This document shows positions 16,975 to 26,315 of a stretch of 35,367 bases of DNA, in pieces. Source of the DNA: Candidatus Acetothermia bacterium (GTDB lineage: Bacteria; Bipolaricaulota; Bipolaricaulia; Bipolaricaulales; Bipolaricaulaceae); contig PWTC01000018.1 in NCBI GenBank assembly GCA_003563005.1, positions 1-35,367 on the forward strand, read 5' to 3'. Under the pieces are notes generated by a model. The model saw only the letters and a list, made by a program, of their open reading frames with translations, made no database searches and was not told the origin of the DNA. The first letter of the stretch is position 1. Each line of letters starts with the position of its first letter. The translations under genes and the position numbers were made by a program.

Positions 16975-17831
16975 GGCACGTGCATCGCTCCCAACGTCTC
17001 CTTGACCGACCCGGGCCCGTGATCGTCGGATCCCCCCGTGGGGATGAGGTCCAGTCCCTCCGCCCACTCACGGATCATGGAAGGTGGTGCGAGAACCGGT
17101 GTGCTGCTGCGCTCATAAGGATAGTACACCTCGATGCCTGCCATCCCGGCTCGACGTAGCTCGCGGAGCAGCCCTCCCCAGTCGGAGACGTCCATGAACG
17201 CCGGATGGGCAAGCGCCGCGGCCCCTCCGGCCCGGCGGATGGACCGGATCACCTCGGTACAGCCGGGCCGCGGCAGCGGGACGTAGCAGGGGGCGTTCGA
17301 TGCCAGGAACTGCCGGAAAGCGAGATCGAGATCGGCCGCCACGTTTCGTTCCACCAGCGCCGCTGCAAGGTGCGGCCGCCCTACGGAACCTTGTGTGCGC
17401 GCGGCTACTTCCTCATACCGTATCTCCGTGCCGAGCAGCCGGTTGCAGCGGGCGATCATGGCACGCATGCGCTCCACCCGCGCCTCCTTCATGGACCCCG
17501 TCAGCGCGCTTAGCCCCCCATGCTCCGGATCCACGAAGTAGCCAAGCAACTCCCCCCGGAACCCGGAGAGGTCGGCCTTGATTTCGATGCCAGCGATGAG
17601 CTCGATCCCGTACGAGAGCTGAACCGGTCGGTTGAGTTCGGGGCCAACGGTGTCATGATCCGTGATCGCGATGCAGTCCAGCCCTGCAAGCGCTGCCCTA
17701 CGAGCGGTCTCGGCCAAGCCAAGTGTGCCGTCGGATGCGTTCGTGTGAAGGTGAAGGTCCGCTCGTAGACGACCGCACGGCTCGCCCGTGGGAGCGCCCA
17801 CAGCGCCTCTCCCTGTTGGGCTATCCCTCAT
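16926..17831 (-). CDS. PHP-domain phosphoesterase (RNase AM / YciV-TrpH type)
   Basis: A 301-residue metal-dependent phosphoesterase. Motifs in order: DLHLHTNASDG, AITDHDTVG, GIEIKAD, SVGRPHLAAAL, ALAHPAF and GGSDDHG, giving the full His/Asp set for a trinuclear metal site. YciV/RNase AM proteins hydrolyse 3',5'-nucleotide bisphosphates and trim RNA 5' ends; this is the closest match. The ATG at 17831 overlaps the nusB end by 11 bases. A GTG at 17801 with GGGAGAGG just upstream is an equally good start and leaves 13 residues before DLHLHT. It is the last gene of the efp-asp23-nusB cluster. Confidence 0.88.
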   Translation of the reverse strand: MRDSPTGRGAVGAPTGEPCGRLRADLHLHTNASDGTLGLAETARRAALAGLDCIAITDHDTVGPELNRPVQLSYGIELIAGIEIKADLSGFRGELLGYFVDPEHGGLSALTGSMKEARVERMRAMIARCNRLLGTEIRYEEVAARTQGSVGRPHLAAALVERNVAADLDLAFRQFLASNAPCYVPLPRPGCTEVIRSIRRAGGAAALAHPAFMDVSDWGGLLRELRRAGMAGIEVYYPYERSSTPVLAPPSMIREWAEGLDLIPTGGSDDHGPGSVKETLGAMHVPYASVEALAAVASSVA

Positions 17832-18228
17832 GATTGCGCGCGTCCCGCCACACGCGGTCGAGGATGCCGTTGATGAACGCTGGTGCCTTGTCGGTACCAA
17901 ACCGCTTCGCCAACTCCACAGCTTCATCCATCACGACTTCAGCCGGGGTGCCCGTGTAGAGGAGTTCACCTAGCGCAAGCCGGAGTATGTTCCGGTCGAC
18001 CAGTGCCAGTCGGTCCAGGCCCCAACCTTCGGCGCGCGCGTCGATGATCGCGTCGATGTCGCCCTGGTGTTCCAGTACCTCACTGAGAAGCGTCGCGGCA
18101 AACGCGTGTTCTTGGACGGGAACCGGCACTGCCCCCAGAGGGTCCGCCGCCGGTGACGTGGGATAGTACTCAGCGCGATACAGCGCCCGCAGGACGGCCT
18201 CACGCGCTCGCCGCCGTGCGCCCTTCAC
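17821..18228 (-). CDS. nusB: Transcription antitermination factor NusB
   Basis: A 135-residue helical protein with the NusB pattern: RRRAREAVLRALYRAEY at the N-terminus, LDRLALVDRNILRLALGELLY in the middle and VVMDEAVELAKRFGTDKAPAFINGILDRV near the end. It binds boxA RNA with NusE (S10) and promotes rRNA antitermination. The start overlaps the amaP-like stop by four bases (ATGA), showing coupling. The order efp, asp23, nusB resembles Gram-positive gene neighbourhoods. Confidence 0.95.
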   Translation of the reverse strand: MKGARRRAREAVLRALYRAEYYPTSPAADPLGAVPVPVQEHAFAATLLSEVLEHQGDIDAIIDARAEGWGLDRLALVDRNILRLALGELLYTGTPAEVVMDEAVELAKRFGTDKAPAFINGILDRVWRDARNHEG

Positions 18229-18767
18229 GCAGTAGGACCGCTGTCCGGAAGATCCGTTCTCTTCTCGCTCCTGGGCGTGGTTCCGCGGATGGAGAGGGTG
18301 ATCTCGTGAACAGGAATTCCGGTCTTGTTCTGGATCTCACGCCCAAGGAGCTCCTGCACACGCTCGGCCAGCTGCGGCACCTCCTCGCCTGACGGCAGGC
18401 GAAGCGCCACGCGCAAGTACACCCCATCGTTAGCGGATCGGATCGCGATGCGGAAACCGGAAAGACCCAAGTCATGGGTCAGCAGCGCGGTGGCGAGCTC
18501 CCTCAGCGCTTGGGGCGCGATGACGATCTCCCCCTTGGGGCCCGGCCGCCGGGCCGCACGGCGCGAGGCTGCCGCACCCGACAGGGACAGAGCCAACCAC
18601 ATCCCCACGCCGACGAACGTGAAGGCGAGCACGCCGAGCACCGTGCGGCCGACCCAGGTCGTCAGGCCCGTGATCCAGTGCGCCGGCAGACCCATCACTG
18701 CAGCCCAGACCGAGAGCCCCGCCGCGCCCAACAGCAGAATCAACGCCAACCCTCCCAAGAGAACCAT
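18225..18767 (-). CDS. AmaP-like alkaline shock response membrane anchor protein
   Basis: A 180-residue protein with two N-terminal membrane helices (about 2-26 and 35-62) joined by a short loop, then a basic linker (RRAARRPG). A soluble domain follows (about 75-165) with VIAPQALRELATALL and VQELLGREIQNKTGIPVHEITLSI. The layout matches AmaP, which tethers Asp23 to the membrane in Staphylococcus. The ATG at 18767 follows the asp23 stop by one base, with GGAG eight bases upstream. Its position directly after two asp23 genes is the strongest support for the role. Confidence 0.8.
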   Translation of the reverse strand: MVLLGGLALILLLGAAGLSVWAAVMGLPAHWITGLTTWVGRTVLGVLAFTFVGVGMWLALSLSGAAASRRAARRPGPKGEIVIAPQALRELATALLTHDLGLSGFRIAIRSANDGVYLRVALRLPSGEEVPQLAERVQELLGREIQNKTGIPVHEITLSIRGTTPRSEKRTDLPDSGPTA

Positions 18768-18768
18768 C

Positions 18769-19176
18769 TCAGTTCTCCAGCGCCTCTTCGGCCTCGTCGG
18801 CAAACACAAGCCGGACGATCTCGATGTCCACCGTGCGCACTGCCAGACCCGTCATCCGCTCCACATCGGCCTTGATGCGCTCCTGCAGCTCCTCGGCCAC
18901 CGTCCTCAACGAACGGCCATACTCAGCTGCGATCTTCATGGACACCTTGACCTCGCCGCCCTCGATGGTCGTGTCCACAAGACGCTTCGCCGCATCGGCC
19001 TTCTTGAACGCCCCGCCCTTGGGCGGCAGCACCCCGTCGATCTCGGAGGCAGCGAGGCCTGCAATCGTGGTGATCACGTCTTTGGAAATGCTTACCGCAC
19101 CCGTTCCTTCCGTGACCTCCTGCGTCAACTCATCTTCCCTGTCCGGTTTCTGCGTGCGGCCCTTCCGCTCAGCCAT
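18769..19176 (-). CDS. Asp23/Gls24 family envelope stress protein (copy 1)
   Basis: A 135-residue Asp23 protein: a charged N-terminal tail (residues 1-25), then GAVSISKDVITTIAGLAASEIDGV, the paired-strand core EVKVSMKIAAEYGRSLRTVAEELQ and a VRTVDIEIVRLVF end. Asp23 forms a layer at the cytoplasmic membrane through AmaP in staphylococci and responds to cell-wall stress. The start overlaps the stop of the second asp23 gene by eight bases and the stop lies one base before amaP. Confidence 0.88.
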   Translation of the reverse strand: MAERKGRTQKPDREDELTQEVTEGTGAVSISKDVITTIAGLAASEIDGVLPPKGGAFKKADAAKRLVDTTIEGGEVKVSMKIAAEYGRSLRTVAEELQERIKADVERMTGLAVRTVDIEIVRLVFADEAEEALEN

Positions 19177-19558
19177 GGCTCTCCTCCTCTTCGTCCAGGA
19201 CGAGCTCCTCTTCCGGCGGGATCACGCGCTTTACGAACACGTTCACCTGTCCTACCCGAACGCCGGCGAGCTGCTCGAGGTCTTCGCGGACGACCTGCTG
19301 GACCCCCTGAGACACCTCGTGCACGGGGTAACCCAGCAGAACCGCAATGCGAAGCTCCGCGTTGACAGTGTCTCCCTGTGCCTGGAGGTGGACGGTCTCC
19401 TCACCGCCGCCGAAGATGGCGATGACGCCGCCACCGCTGCGCGCGGGGCGCACACCTTCGACCTTCTCCAGCGACTTGGCCACGATCGAGGCCAAGACAT
19501 CGGACTGAATGTACAGCCGCCCTAGCCCCAACTCCAGCTGTGCCTGTTGTTCCGCCAT
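19169..19558 (-). CDS. Asp23/Gls24 family protein (copy 2, divergent)
   Basis: A 129-residue Asp23-type protein, divergent from the neighbouring copy. It has LGRLYIQSDVLASIVAKSLEKVEGV, a Gly-rich turn SGGGVIAIFGGGEE, a VNAELRIAVLLGYPVHEVSQGVQQ core and an acidic C-terminal tail rich in Glu. The pair could form a hetero-oligomer on the AmaP-like anchor; that is inference. It starts nine bases after the efp stop with GGAGG (complement of 19562-19566) close to the ATG. Confidence 0.85.
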   Translation of the reverse strand: MAEQQAQLELGLGRLYIQSDVLASIVAKSLEKVEGVRPARSGGGVIAIFGGGEETVHLQAQGDTVNAELRIAVLLGYPVHEVSQGVQQVVREDLEQLAGVRVGQVNVFVKRVIPPEEELVLDEEEESHG

Positions 19559-19567
19559 CTTGCCTCC

Positions 19568-20131
19568 TTAGCCTACGCGCTCGACATAAGCACCCGTGCG
19601 CGTGTCGATCCGAAGCACCTCACCCTCACGGACGAACAACGGCACCTTGATGAGGAGCCCCGTTTCCATTGTAGCGGTTTTCTCCCCGCCCGTTGCTGTG
19701 TCGCCCTTCACCCCCGGTGGGGTCTCCATGACCTTCAGTTCGACGAAACTCGGCGGCTGGATCTTGAGCAGTTTGCCCTCATAGAACTGAGCCAGTAGAT
19801 CCATTCCCTCAAGCAGGTAGCCCTTGATCTCCTCGAGTTCCTTGGTCGGAACGTGGTACTCCTCGAACGACTCCTTATCCATGAACACGTATGCGGTGTC
19901 CGTGCTGTACAGGTACTGAAGCGGCCGCGTCTCCAGGAAGGCCGACTCCAAGTTGGACGATTCCCGCAAGGTCTCCGTGATCGTCCTGCCCGAGCTCAGG
20001 GACTTGAGCTTGGCGCGTACGAACGCGCTCCCGCGCGCCTTCTTGACGTGCTCGAACATGACGACCTCGTACAACTCTCCATTGTAGACGATGGTCATCC
20101 CCCGTGTGATGTCCCCGATGCCGATGCCCAT
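19568..20131 (-). CDS. efp: Translation elongation factor P
   Basis: A 187-residue three-domain EF-P, full length (KOW-like domain about 1-65, then two OB folds). Signatures are LKSLSSGRTITETLR, YLYSTDTAYVFMDKESFEEY and the C-terminal GLLIKVPLFVREGEVLRIDTRTGAYVERV. It relieves stalling at polyproline by binding the ribosome between P and E sites. In the tip loop the usual Lys34 of E. coli is replaced by Arg33 (HVKKARGSAF), so lysylation by EpmA is not possible. No modifying enzyme gene lies nearby. AGGAGGAC precedes the ATG. Confidence 0.96.
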   Translation of the reverse strand: MGIGIGDITRGMTIVYNGELYEVVMFEHVKKARGSAFVRAKLKSLSSGRTITETLRESSNLESAFLETRPLQYLYSTDTAYVFMDKESFEEYHVPTKELEEIKGYLLEGMDLLAQFYEGKLLKIQPPSFVELKVMETPPGVKGDTATGGEKTATMETGLLIKVPLFVREGEVLRIDTRTGAYVERVG

Positions 20132-20160
20132 GAATGTCCTCCTCGTTGTTGAGACCTAGC

Positions 20161-20190
20161 TTTATAACATGGCCCCGTGGGGTCGGGCAA
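20161..20190 (-). promoter_or_regulatory. Sigma-70 promoter of the efp-asp23-nusB cluster
   Basis: On the minus strand TTGCCC (complement of 20185-20190), an 18-base spacer and TATAAA (complement of 20161-20166) lie 30 bases upstream of the efp ATG, in the gap after the DUF2227-like gene. Confidence 0.65.
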
Positions 20191-20222
20191 GGGAGCGAGT
20201 CCGAGAACCGAGCAGCAACAGC

Positions 20223-20693
20223 TCAGCCCCTTCGCGACGACACACCACGTCGGCACGCGCTCCACATCCTGTCAAGGGCAACATGAAGCAAGCTTGGCAG
20301 GTACACCCCCGCCAGCGCGGCCGGCGCGAGCGCCCAGGGAACCTCACGCGGTGCAGCGAACCCCAACGGACGCAGCAGGACAAGCCAGCCGATCGTGCCC
20401 AAGAGACCCAGATATCCAAGGCGCGTTGCGGGCCCCCACAGCGGATGGTGCGAGAGTCCGCGGTGCCGGAAGGCCCGCGCGTACGGTCTCCACAACAGTC
20501 CGGCTCGCCCCCACCTGCGCGCGGGTCCAGCCCACGCCAGATCAAGATCGGGGGAGAGGAACAGGCTGCTGGCCACGTAGCAGACAGCAAACGCGGTCAG
20601 TGTCGGTCGGGACAGACCCGCAGCCACCCCTGCAGCTGCCCACAGGGGCAGGGTTGCCAATTCTACCGTAAGGTGTACGCTTCCCTTCGGCAT
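20223..20693 (-). CDS. DUF2227-like putative metal-binding membrane protein
   Basis: A 156-residue protein with about four hydrophobic segments and two motif blocks: SSLFLSPDLDLAWA (about 42-55) and AFRHRGLSHHPLWGPATRLGYLG (around 70-92). The Asp pair plus the H-x3-S-H-H cluster resembles DUF2227/YdjM-type proteins thought to bind metal at the membrane face; no activity is established. A later SLLHVALDRMWSA adds another His/Asp. The ATG at 20693 has only a poor ribosome site. It diverges from groES and lies upstream of the efp promoter. Confidence 0.65.
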   Translation of the reverse strand: MPKGSVHLTVELATLPLWAAAGVAAGLSRPTLTAFAVCYVASSLFLSPDLDLAWAGPARRWGRAGLLWRPYARAFRHRGLSHHPLWGPATRLGYLGLLGTIGWLVLLRPLGFAAPREVPWALAPAALAGVYLPSLLHVALDRMWSACRRGVSSRRG

Positions 20694-20732
20694 GAGAGAC
20701 TGTAGCCCCTGACTCCCCTGAGCGCACAACCC

Positions 20733-20761
20733 TTGACCCTCTGCGGGGGACCGGCTACAAT
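20733..20761 (+). promoter_or_regulatory. Sigma-70 promoter of groES-groEL
   Basis: TTGACC (20733-20738), a 17-base spacer and TACAAT (20756-20761) are each one base from consensus. The predicted transcription start near 20768 falls at the first base of the CIRCE element. Confidence 0.85.
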
Positions 20762-20768
20762 GCTCTCG

Positions 20769-20795
20769 TTAGCAAACTCAACCACAGAGTGCCAA
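20769..20795 (+). promoter_or_regulatory. CIRCE operator (HrcA binding site)
   Basis: TTAGCAAAC-N9-GAGTGCCAA matches the CIRCE consensus TTAGCACTC-N9-GAGTGCTAA at 15 of 18 arm positions, with the exact nine-base spacer. It lies just downstream of the groES promoter and 16 bases before the groES ATG, the usual place for HrcA repression that is lifted on heat shock. hrcA is not in the window. Confidence 0.88.
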
Positions 20796-20811
20796 ACATG
20801 AGGAGGTGGGC

Positions 20812-22720
<1,909 letters not shown>

Positions 22721-22745
22721 TCGTCTGAAGTCCGGAGGGTCTCAA

Positions 22746-22788
22746 CCGGGCCGCGCGCGTCGCCAGACGCCCGCGGCCCGGATTTCTT
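22746..22788 (+). terminator. Terminator of the groESL operon
   Basis: A 10-bp arm CCGGGCCGCG (22746-22755) pairs with CGCGGCCCGG (22772-22781). The stem continues past one C-C mismatch into GCGTC / GACGC around a GCCA loop, giving about 15 pairs, followed by ATTTCTT. It starts 26 bases after the groEL stop. Confidence 0.85.
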
Positions 22789-22815
22789 GCGCAGGGACAG
22801 GGATGTCCCCATAAT
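22787..22815 (+). promoter_or_regulatory. Probable topA promoter with a dyad in its spacer
   Basis: TTGCGC (22787-22792), a 17-base spacer and CATAAT (22810-22815) lie 23 bases before the topA ATG. The spacer contains a perfect inverted repeat GGGACA-N4-TGTCCC (22794-22809), which could be an operator. Confidence 0.5.
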
Positions 22816-22838
22816 GGCCGGCGAGGTGACACGGGTAG

Positions 22839-25046
22839 ATGGCCAAGAAACACGTTCTGATCGTAGAATCGCCGACGAAAGCTCGCACACTGTCGGGGTA
22901 CCTGGGTCGTGGATACGAGGTGTGTTCCTCCAAAGGGCACGTGCGCGACCTTCCGGCGCGGGAGTTCGGTGTGGACGTCCGGCGCGACTTCGCGCCCACA
23001 TGGGAAGTCCGTGACCGCAAACTGGTCTCCGCGCTCAAGAAGGCTGTGGCCGATGCGGACCGCGTGTACCTGGCCACAGATCCCGACCGCGAAGGGGAAG
23101 CGATCGCCTACGACATTGCCGAGCTCCTGGGGGATGCGGACGGAGAGCGTTTCGGTCGCGTGCTGCTGCATGAGATCACCGCCGAGGCAGTACGCCGGGC
23201 ACTCGGACAGGCCGGCAAGATCGACCCGCACAAGGTCGAGGCCCAGCGGACGCGCCGGATCCTCGACAGACTCATGGGGTACGAGGTGAGCCCGGTCATG
23301 TCGCGCGTCCTCGCCGGTCGTAAGTTCGAGGGACTTTCGGCCGGCAGGGTTCAGTCCGTTGCGCTCCGCTTCCTCTGCGACCGCGAACGGGAGATCCACG
23401 CCTTCGTCCCGCAGACCTATTGGCAGGTCGAGCTCGCATTTCCCACCAAGCCCCCGTTTACCGCAGCCTTTCCCGACCGCGTCACCGAGGCCTCCCTGCT
23501 GGAGAAGATGCGCGCGGCGCTCGCTGAGGAGCGCTGTGTCGTCACCGACGTGACCGAGGAGGAGGTCAAACGCCGACCTTCGCCCCCGTTCATCACCTCC
23601 ACGCTTCAGCAGACCGCATCGAGCGAGCTGGGGCTCTCTCCGCGACGCACGATGCAGCTCGCCCAAGAGCTGTACGAAGGCGTGGAGATCGACGGGCAAT
23701 CCGTGGGACTGATCACCTACATGCGCACGGACTCGGTGCGCGTATCCGAGGGAGCCGTTTCCGAAGCACGCGCGCACGTGCGGAGCACGCTGGGCAAGGA
23801 ATACCTGAGCCCCCGCCCCCGCGTCCACAAGAACAAACGCCGCACCCAGGATGCGCATGAGGCCATCCGCCCAACCTCCGTCGAGCAGACACCCGAACAG
23901 GTGGCACACCACTTGAGGGCCGACCAACGCAAGCTCTACGAACTGATCTGGCGCAGGTTCGTCGCCACTCAGATGGCCGATGGCCTCTGGACCCGGCGCA
24001 AGGTGGAGATCCGGGCCGGCGACTTGGCCTTCCGCGCGTCCTCTTCGCGACCGTCCTTCCTCGGATTCGCACGCCTGTACCCGGTGGCCGAACTCGAGGA
24101 CGAACAGCGCCCACTGCCCGAGGATCTGAGCCCCGGCATGGAGCTCCCCGCACCGGAGCTGCACACGGAGGAGAAGCAGACCGAGCCCCCCGGCCGGTAC
24201 ACCGAGGCCGGCCTGGTGCGCAAGCTGGAGCGCGAGGGCATCGGTCGCCCCAGCACCTATGCAGCCATCGTCTCGGTCATCCAGGAGCGCGGGTATGTCC
24301 GGCGCGATGGAGGCAGCCTGAAACCCACCCTGCTGGGGCAACTCGTTAGCGAGTTCCTCGCTGCCCACTTCCCCGAGACCGTGGAGCAGGGATTCACCGC
24401 GTGGATGGAGGAAGAACTCGACAGAATCCAAGAAGGAGAAGCGGAGCGGCTGGAGGTCCTGCGCGCCTTCTACGAGCGGCTCCACAAGCGCCTCGAGGCG
24501 GTGGAGCGCCTGCTCAGCCGTGGTGAGCGGTTCCAGCTCCTCAGCGATGTGAGCTGCCCCGCCTGCAACGCCCCCATGACCGTGCGTGTCTGGAAAGGGA
24601 GCCTGTACCTGGGCTGTTCACGCTATCCCGAGTGCCGCACCACCAGGAGCATCCCGCCGGACATCGCCTACACCTGGACCGAGGATCGTGTGGAGCTGGC
24701 CCGGGCACTGGAGCAGGCGGCCGAGGCACCCGATGCCCCGTGCCCACAGTGTGGGACACCGATGCTGCTCCGGCACGGAAGGTTCGGACGCTACATGGCC
24801 TGCCCGAGTTGTCGGCAGACGGCGCCCGTGTCCACCGGCGTGACGTGCCCCTCCTGTCAGGAGGGTGAAATGGTCGAGCGCTTCGCACAGAAGCGGGGCA
24901 CGTTCTACGCCTGCAACCGCTATCCCGACTGCCGATTCCGTGTCTCCGGGCGTCCGATCGAATCCTGCCCGGAGTGCAAGGAGGGTGTGCGCTACGAGGA
25001 CCCGCGCCAGGGCGTCCGCTGCTCCAACAAACACTGCCCCTCATAG
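22839..25046 (+). CDS. topA: DNA topoisomerase I
   Basis: A 735-residue type IA topoisomerase. The TOPRIM domain (about 1-115) has VLIVESPTKART and DPDREGEAIAYD. The core has the active-site Tyr294 in LITYMRTDSVRVS and the GIGRPSTYAAIV motif. The C-terminal third carries four zinc-ribbon-like units: CPAC...CSRYPEC, CPQC...CPSC, CPSC...CNRYPDC and CPEC...CSNKHC. It relaxes negative supercoils. GAGGTGA at 22823-22829 is the ribosome site. It converges on rpoD. Confidence 0.97.
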   Translation: MAKKHVLIVESPTKARTLSGYLGRGYEVCSSKGHVRDLPAREFGVDVRRDFAPTWEVRDRKLVSALKKAVADADRVYLATDPDREGEAIAYDIAELLGDADGERFGRVLLHEITAEAVRRALGQAGKIDPHKVEAQRTRRILDRLMGYEVSPVMSRVLAGRKFEGLSAGRVQSVALRFLCDREREIHAFVPQTYWQVELAFPTKPPFTAAFPDRVTEASLLEKMRAALAEERCVVTDVTEEEVKRRPSPPFITSTLQQTASSELGLSPRRTMQLAQELYEGVEIDGQSVGLITYMRTDSVRVSEGAVSEARAHVRSTLGKEYLSPRPRVHKNKRRTQDAHEAIRPTSVEQTPEQVAHHLRADQRKLYELIWRRFVATQMADGLWTRRKVEIRAGDLAFRASSSRPSFLGFARLYPVAELEDEQRPLPEDLSPGMELPAPELHTEEKQTEPPGRYTEAGLVRKLEREGIGRPSTYAAIVSVIQERGYVRRDGGSLKPTLLGQLVSEFLAAHFPETVEQGFTAWMEEELDRIQEGEAERLEVLRAFYERLHKRLEAVERLLSRGERFQLLSDVSCPACNAPMTVRVWKGSLYLGCSRYPECRTTRSIPPDIAYTWTEDRVELARALEQAAEAPDAPCPQCGTPMLLRHGRFGRYMACPSCRQTAPVSTGVTCPSCQEGEMVERFAQKRGTFYACNRYPDCRFRVSGRPIESCPECKEGVRYEDPRQGVRCSNKHCPS

Positions 25047-25078
25047 AAAAGGGGACAGGCTTCTTTTTCGGGGACCCG
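25047..25078. repeat. GGGGACAGGCTTCTTTTTCGGGGAC-type short repeat fragment
   Basis: Directly after the topA stop, GGGGACAG and CGGGGACC flank a GCTTCTTTTTC core. Similar GGGGACAG...TTTTTC...GGGGAC segments are, to my recollection, scattered through many bacterial genomes near REP/RAYT-type elements. No transposase is present here, so this would be a solo remnant. The T run could also help end topA transcription. Confidence 0.4.
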
Positions 25079-25123
25079 AGGCCACCGGCCCCGTACGATG
25101 GAACCCACTCAGTAAGGCAGGTG

Positions 25124-25149
25124 GGCCGCGCCACGTACGTGGCGCGGCC
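25124..25149. repeat. 26-bp perfect palindrome between convergent topA and rpoD
   Basis: GGCCGCGCCACGT is followed directly by its reverse complement ACGTGGCGCGGCC. The symmetry extends to GTG/CAC flanks with one extra G. Lying between two convergent stops, it probably acts as a shared bidirectional terminator, although no T run follows on either side. A protein-binding site is an alternative. Confidence 0.6.
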
Positions 25150-25162
25150 ACTGCGGTCCGTA

Positions 25163-26131
25163 CTAGAACTCCTCTTCAGAGAGCAGGCGGAACTTCTCCA
25201 GTTTTCTAATCAGATCCGAGTTCTTCAGCTTCTCAAGCGCCTCTTTCTGGATCTGCCGTACCCGCTCGCGTGAGATCCCAAACGTCTCCCCCACCTCGTC
25301 CAGCGTTCGGGGCTGGTTGTCATCAAGGCCATAGCGAAGCTCCAGCACACGCCGCTCGCGCGGCGTGAGGCGGTCCCGAAGAGCCCTCTGCAACTCCTGC
25401 TGCAGCAGCTCCTTGAACGTCTCTCGGGTGGGCGACATGGCCCCCATGTCCTCGACGAAGTCACCAAGCACCGAACCCTCGTCCTCGTAGCCAATCGGCG
25501 AGTCGAGCGAGGCCGTGTACTGCGCCGTCTTCTTGGCTTTGATGATGTTCTCCACCGAGGTGTCGAGGTACGCGGCCAGTTCGTCGAGCGTGGCCGAGGC
25601 GCCGTGCTCCTTGGTGTGCTCCCGCTCCGCCTGGTAGATCTTACGAATGAGCTCATTGATGTGCGTGGGCACACGGATCGTGCGCGACCGGTTGGTGATC
25701 GCCCGCAGGATCGCTTGGCGGATCCACCAGGTGGCGTAGGTGGAGAACTTGTACCCCTTTCGCCAGTCGAACTTCTCGGTCGCCTTCATGAGCCCCAGGT
25801 TGCCTTCCTGGATTAGATCGAGGAATGGCAGGCCACAGCCTCGGTACTTCTTGGCGATGGACACCACGAGCCTCAGGTTGGCGGCGGCCAACTGCTCCTT
25901 GGCGGTCTTATCGCCAGCCTCAACCCGCTTGGCGAGCTCCACTTCTTCCTCTTTTGTCAGGAGCGGCACCCGGGAGATCTCGTCGAAGTACGTTCGAATC
26001 GGGTTCTCCGGAGAACGGCGCTCAGCTCCCTCGTCCTCAGGCCACTTCACTTCAGTCTCCTCCACTTCCTCACGCCCGAGCTCTTCCTGCCTCTCCTTGA
26101 GCCCATCACGGGCGCTCATAACGATCTCCAT
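25163..26131 (-). CDS. rpoD: RNA polymerase primary sigma factor (sigma-70/SigA, short form)
   Basis: A 322-residue group 1-like sigma factor. Region 1.2 has [17 protein letters not shown]. Region 2 has [32 protein letters not shown] and the -10 reading part [17 protein letters not shown]. Region 3 starts at [13 protein letters not shown]. Region 4 has the -35 reading HTH ([23 protein letters not shown]). Region 1.1 is replaced by a short acidic tail of about 45 residues. It directs polymerase to the TTGACA/TATAAT-type promoters seen in this window. AGGAGGG lies upstream; a TTG at 26134, just before the ATG, is an equally spaced start. Confidence 0.95.
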   Translation of the reverse strand: MEIVMSARDGLKERQEELGREEVEETEVKWPEDEGAERRSPENPIRTYFDEISRVPLLTKEEEVELAKRVEAGDKTAKEQLAAANLRLVVSIAKKYRGCGLPFLDLIQEGNLGLMKATEKFDWRKGYKFSTYATWWIRQAILRAITNRSRTIRVPTHINELIRKIYQAEREHTKEHGASATLDELAAYLDTSVENIIKAKKTAQYTASLDSPIGYEDEGSVLGDFVEDMGAMSPTRETFKELLQQELQRALRDRLTPRERRVLELRYGLDDNQPRTLDEVGETFGISRERVRQIQKEALEKLKNSDLIRKLEKFRLLSEEEF

Positions 26132-26204
26132 CAAGCTCGTACCCTCCTCGTGTTCTGTGCCTATGGGCAGTAAATATGGGAGGCCTGTCGTCTGACATGC
26201 CCAA

Positions 26205-26233
26205 CACTATAGCACAATGCGCCCAGGTTGTGA
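26205..26233 (-). promoter_or_regulatory. Near-consensus promoter of rpoD
   Basis: On the minus strand TTCACA (complement of 26228-26233), a 17-base spacer and TATAGT (complement of 26205-26210) are each one base from consensus, about 75 bases before the rpoD start. Confidence 0.75.
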
Positions 26234-26315
26234 AGGGCACGATTGTGCTAATCCCATCGATGCAATCGTCTCGTTCTGGACCCTATGGTAACCTGCGAGG
26301 CAGGCGGGGGGCACC

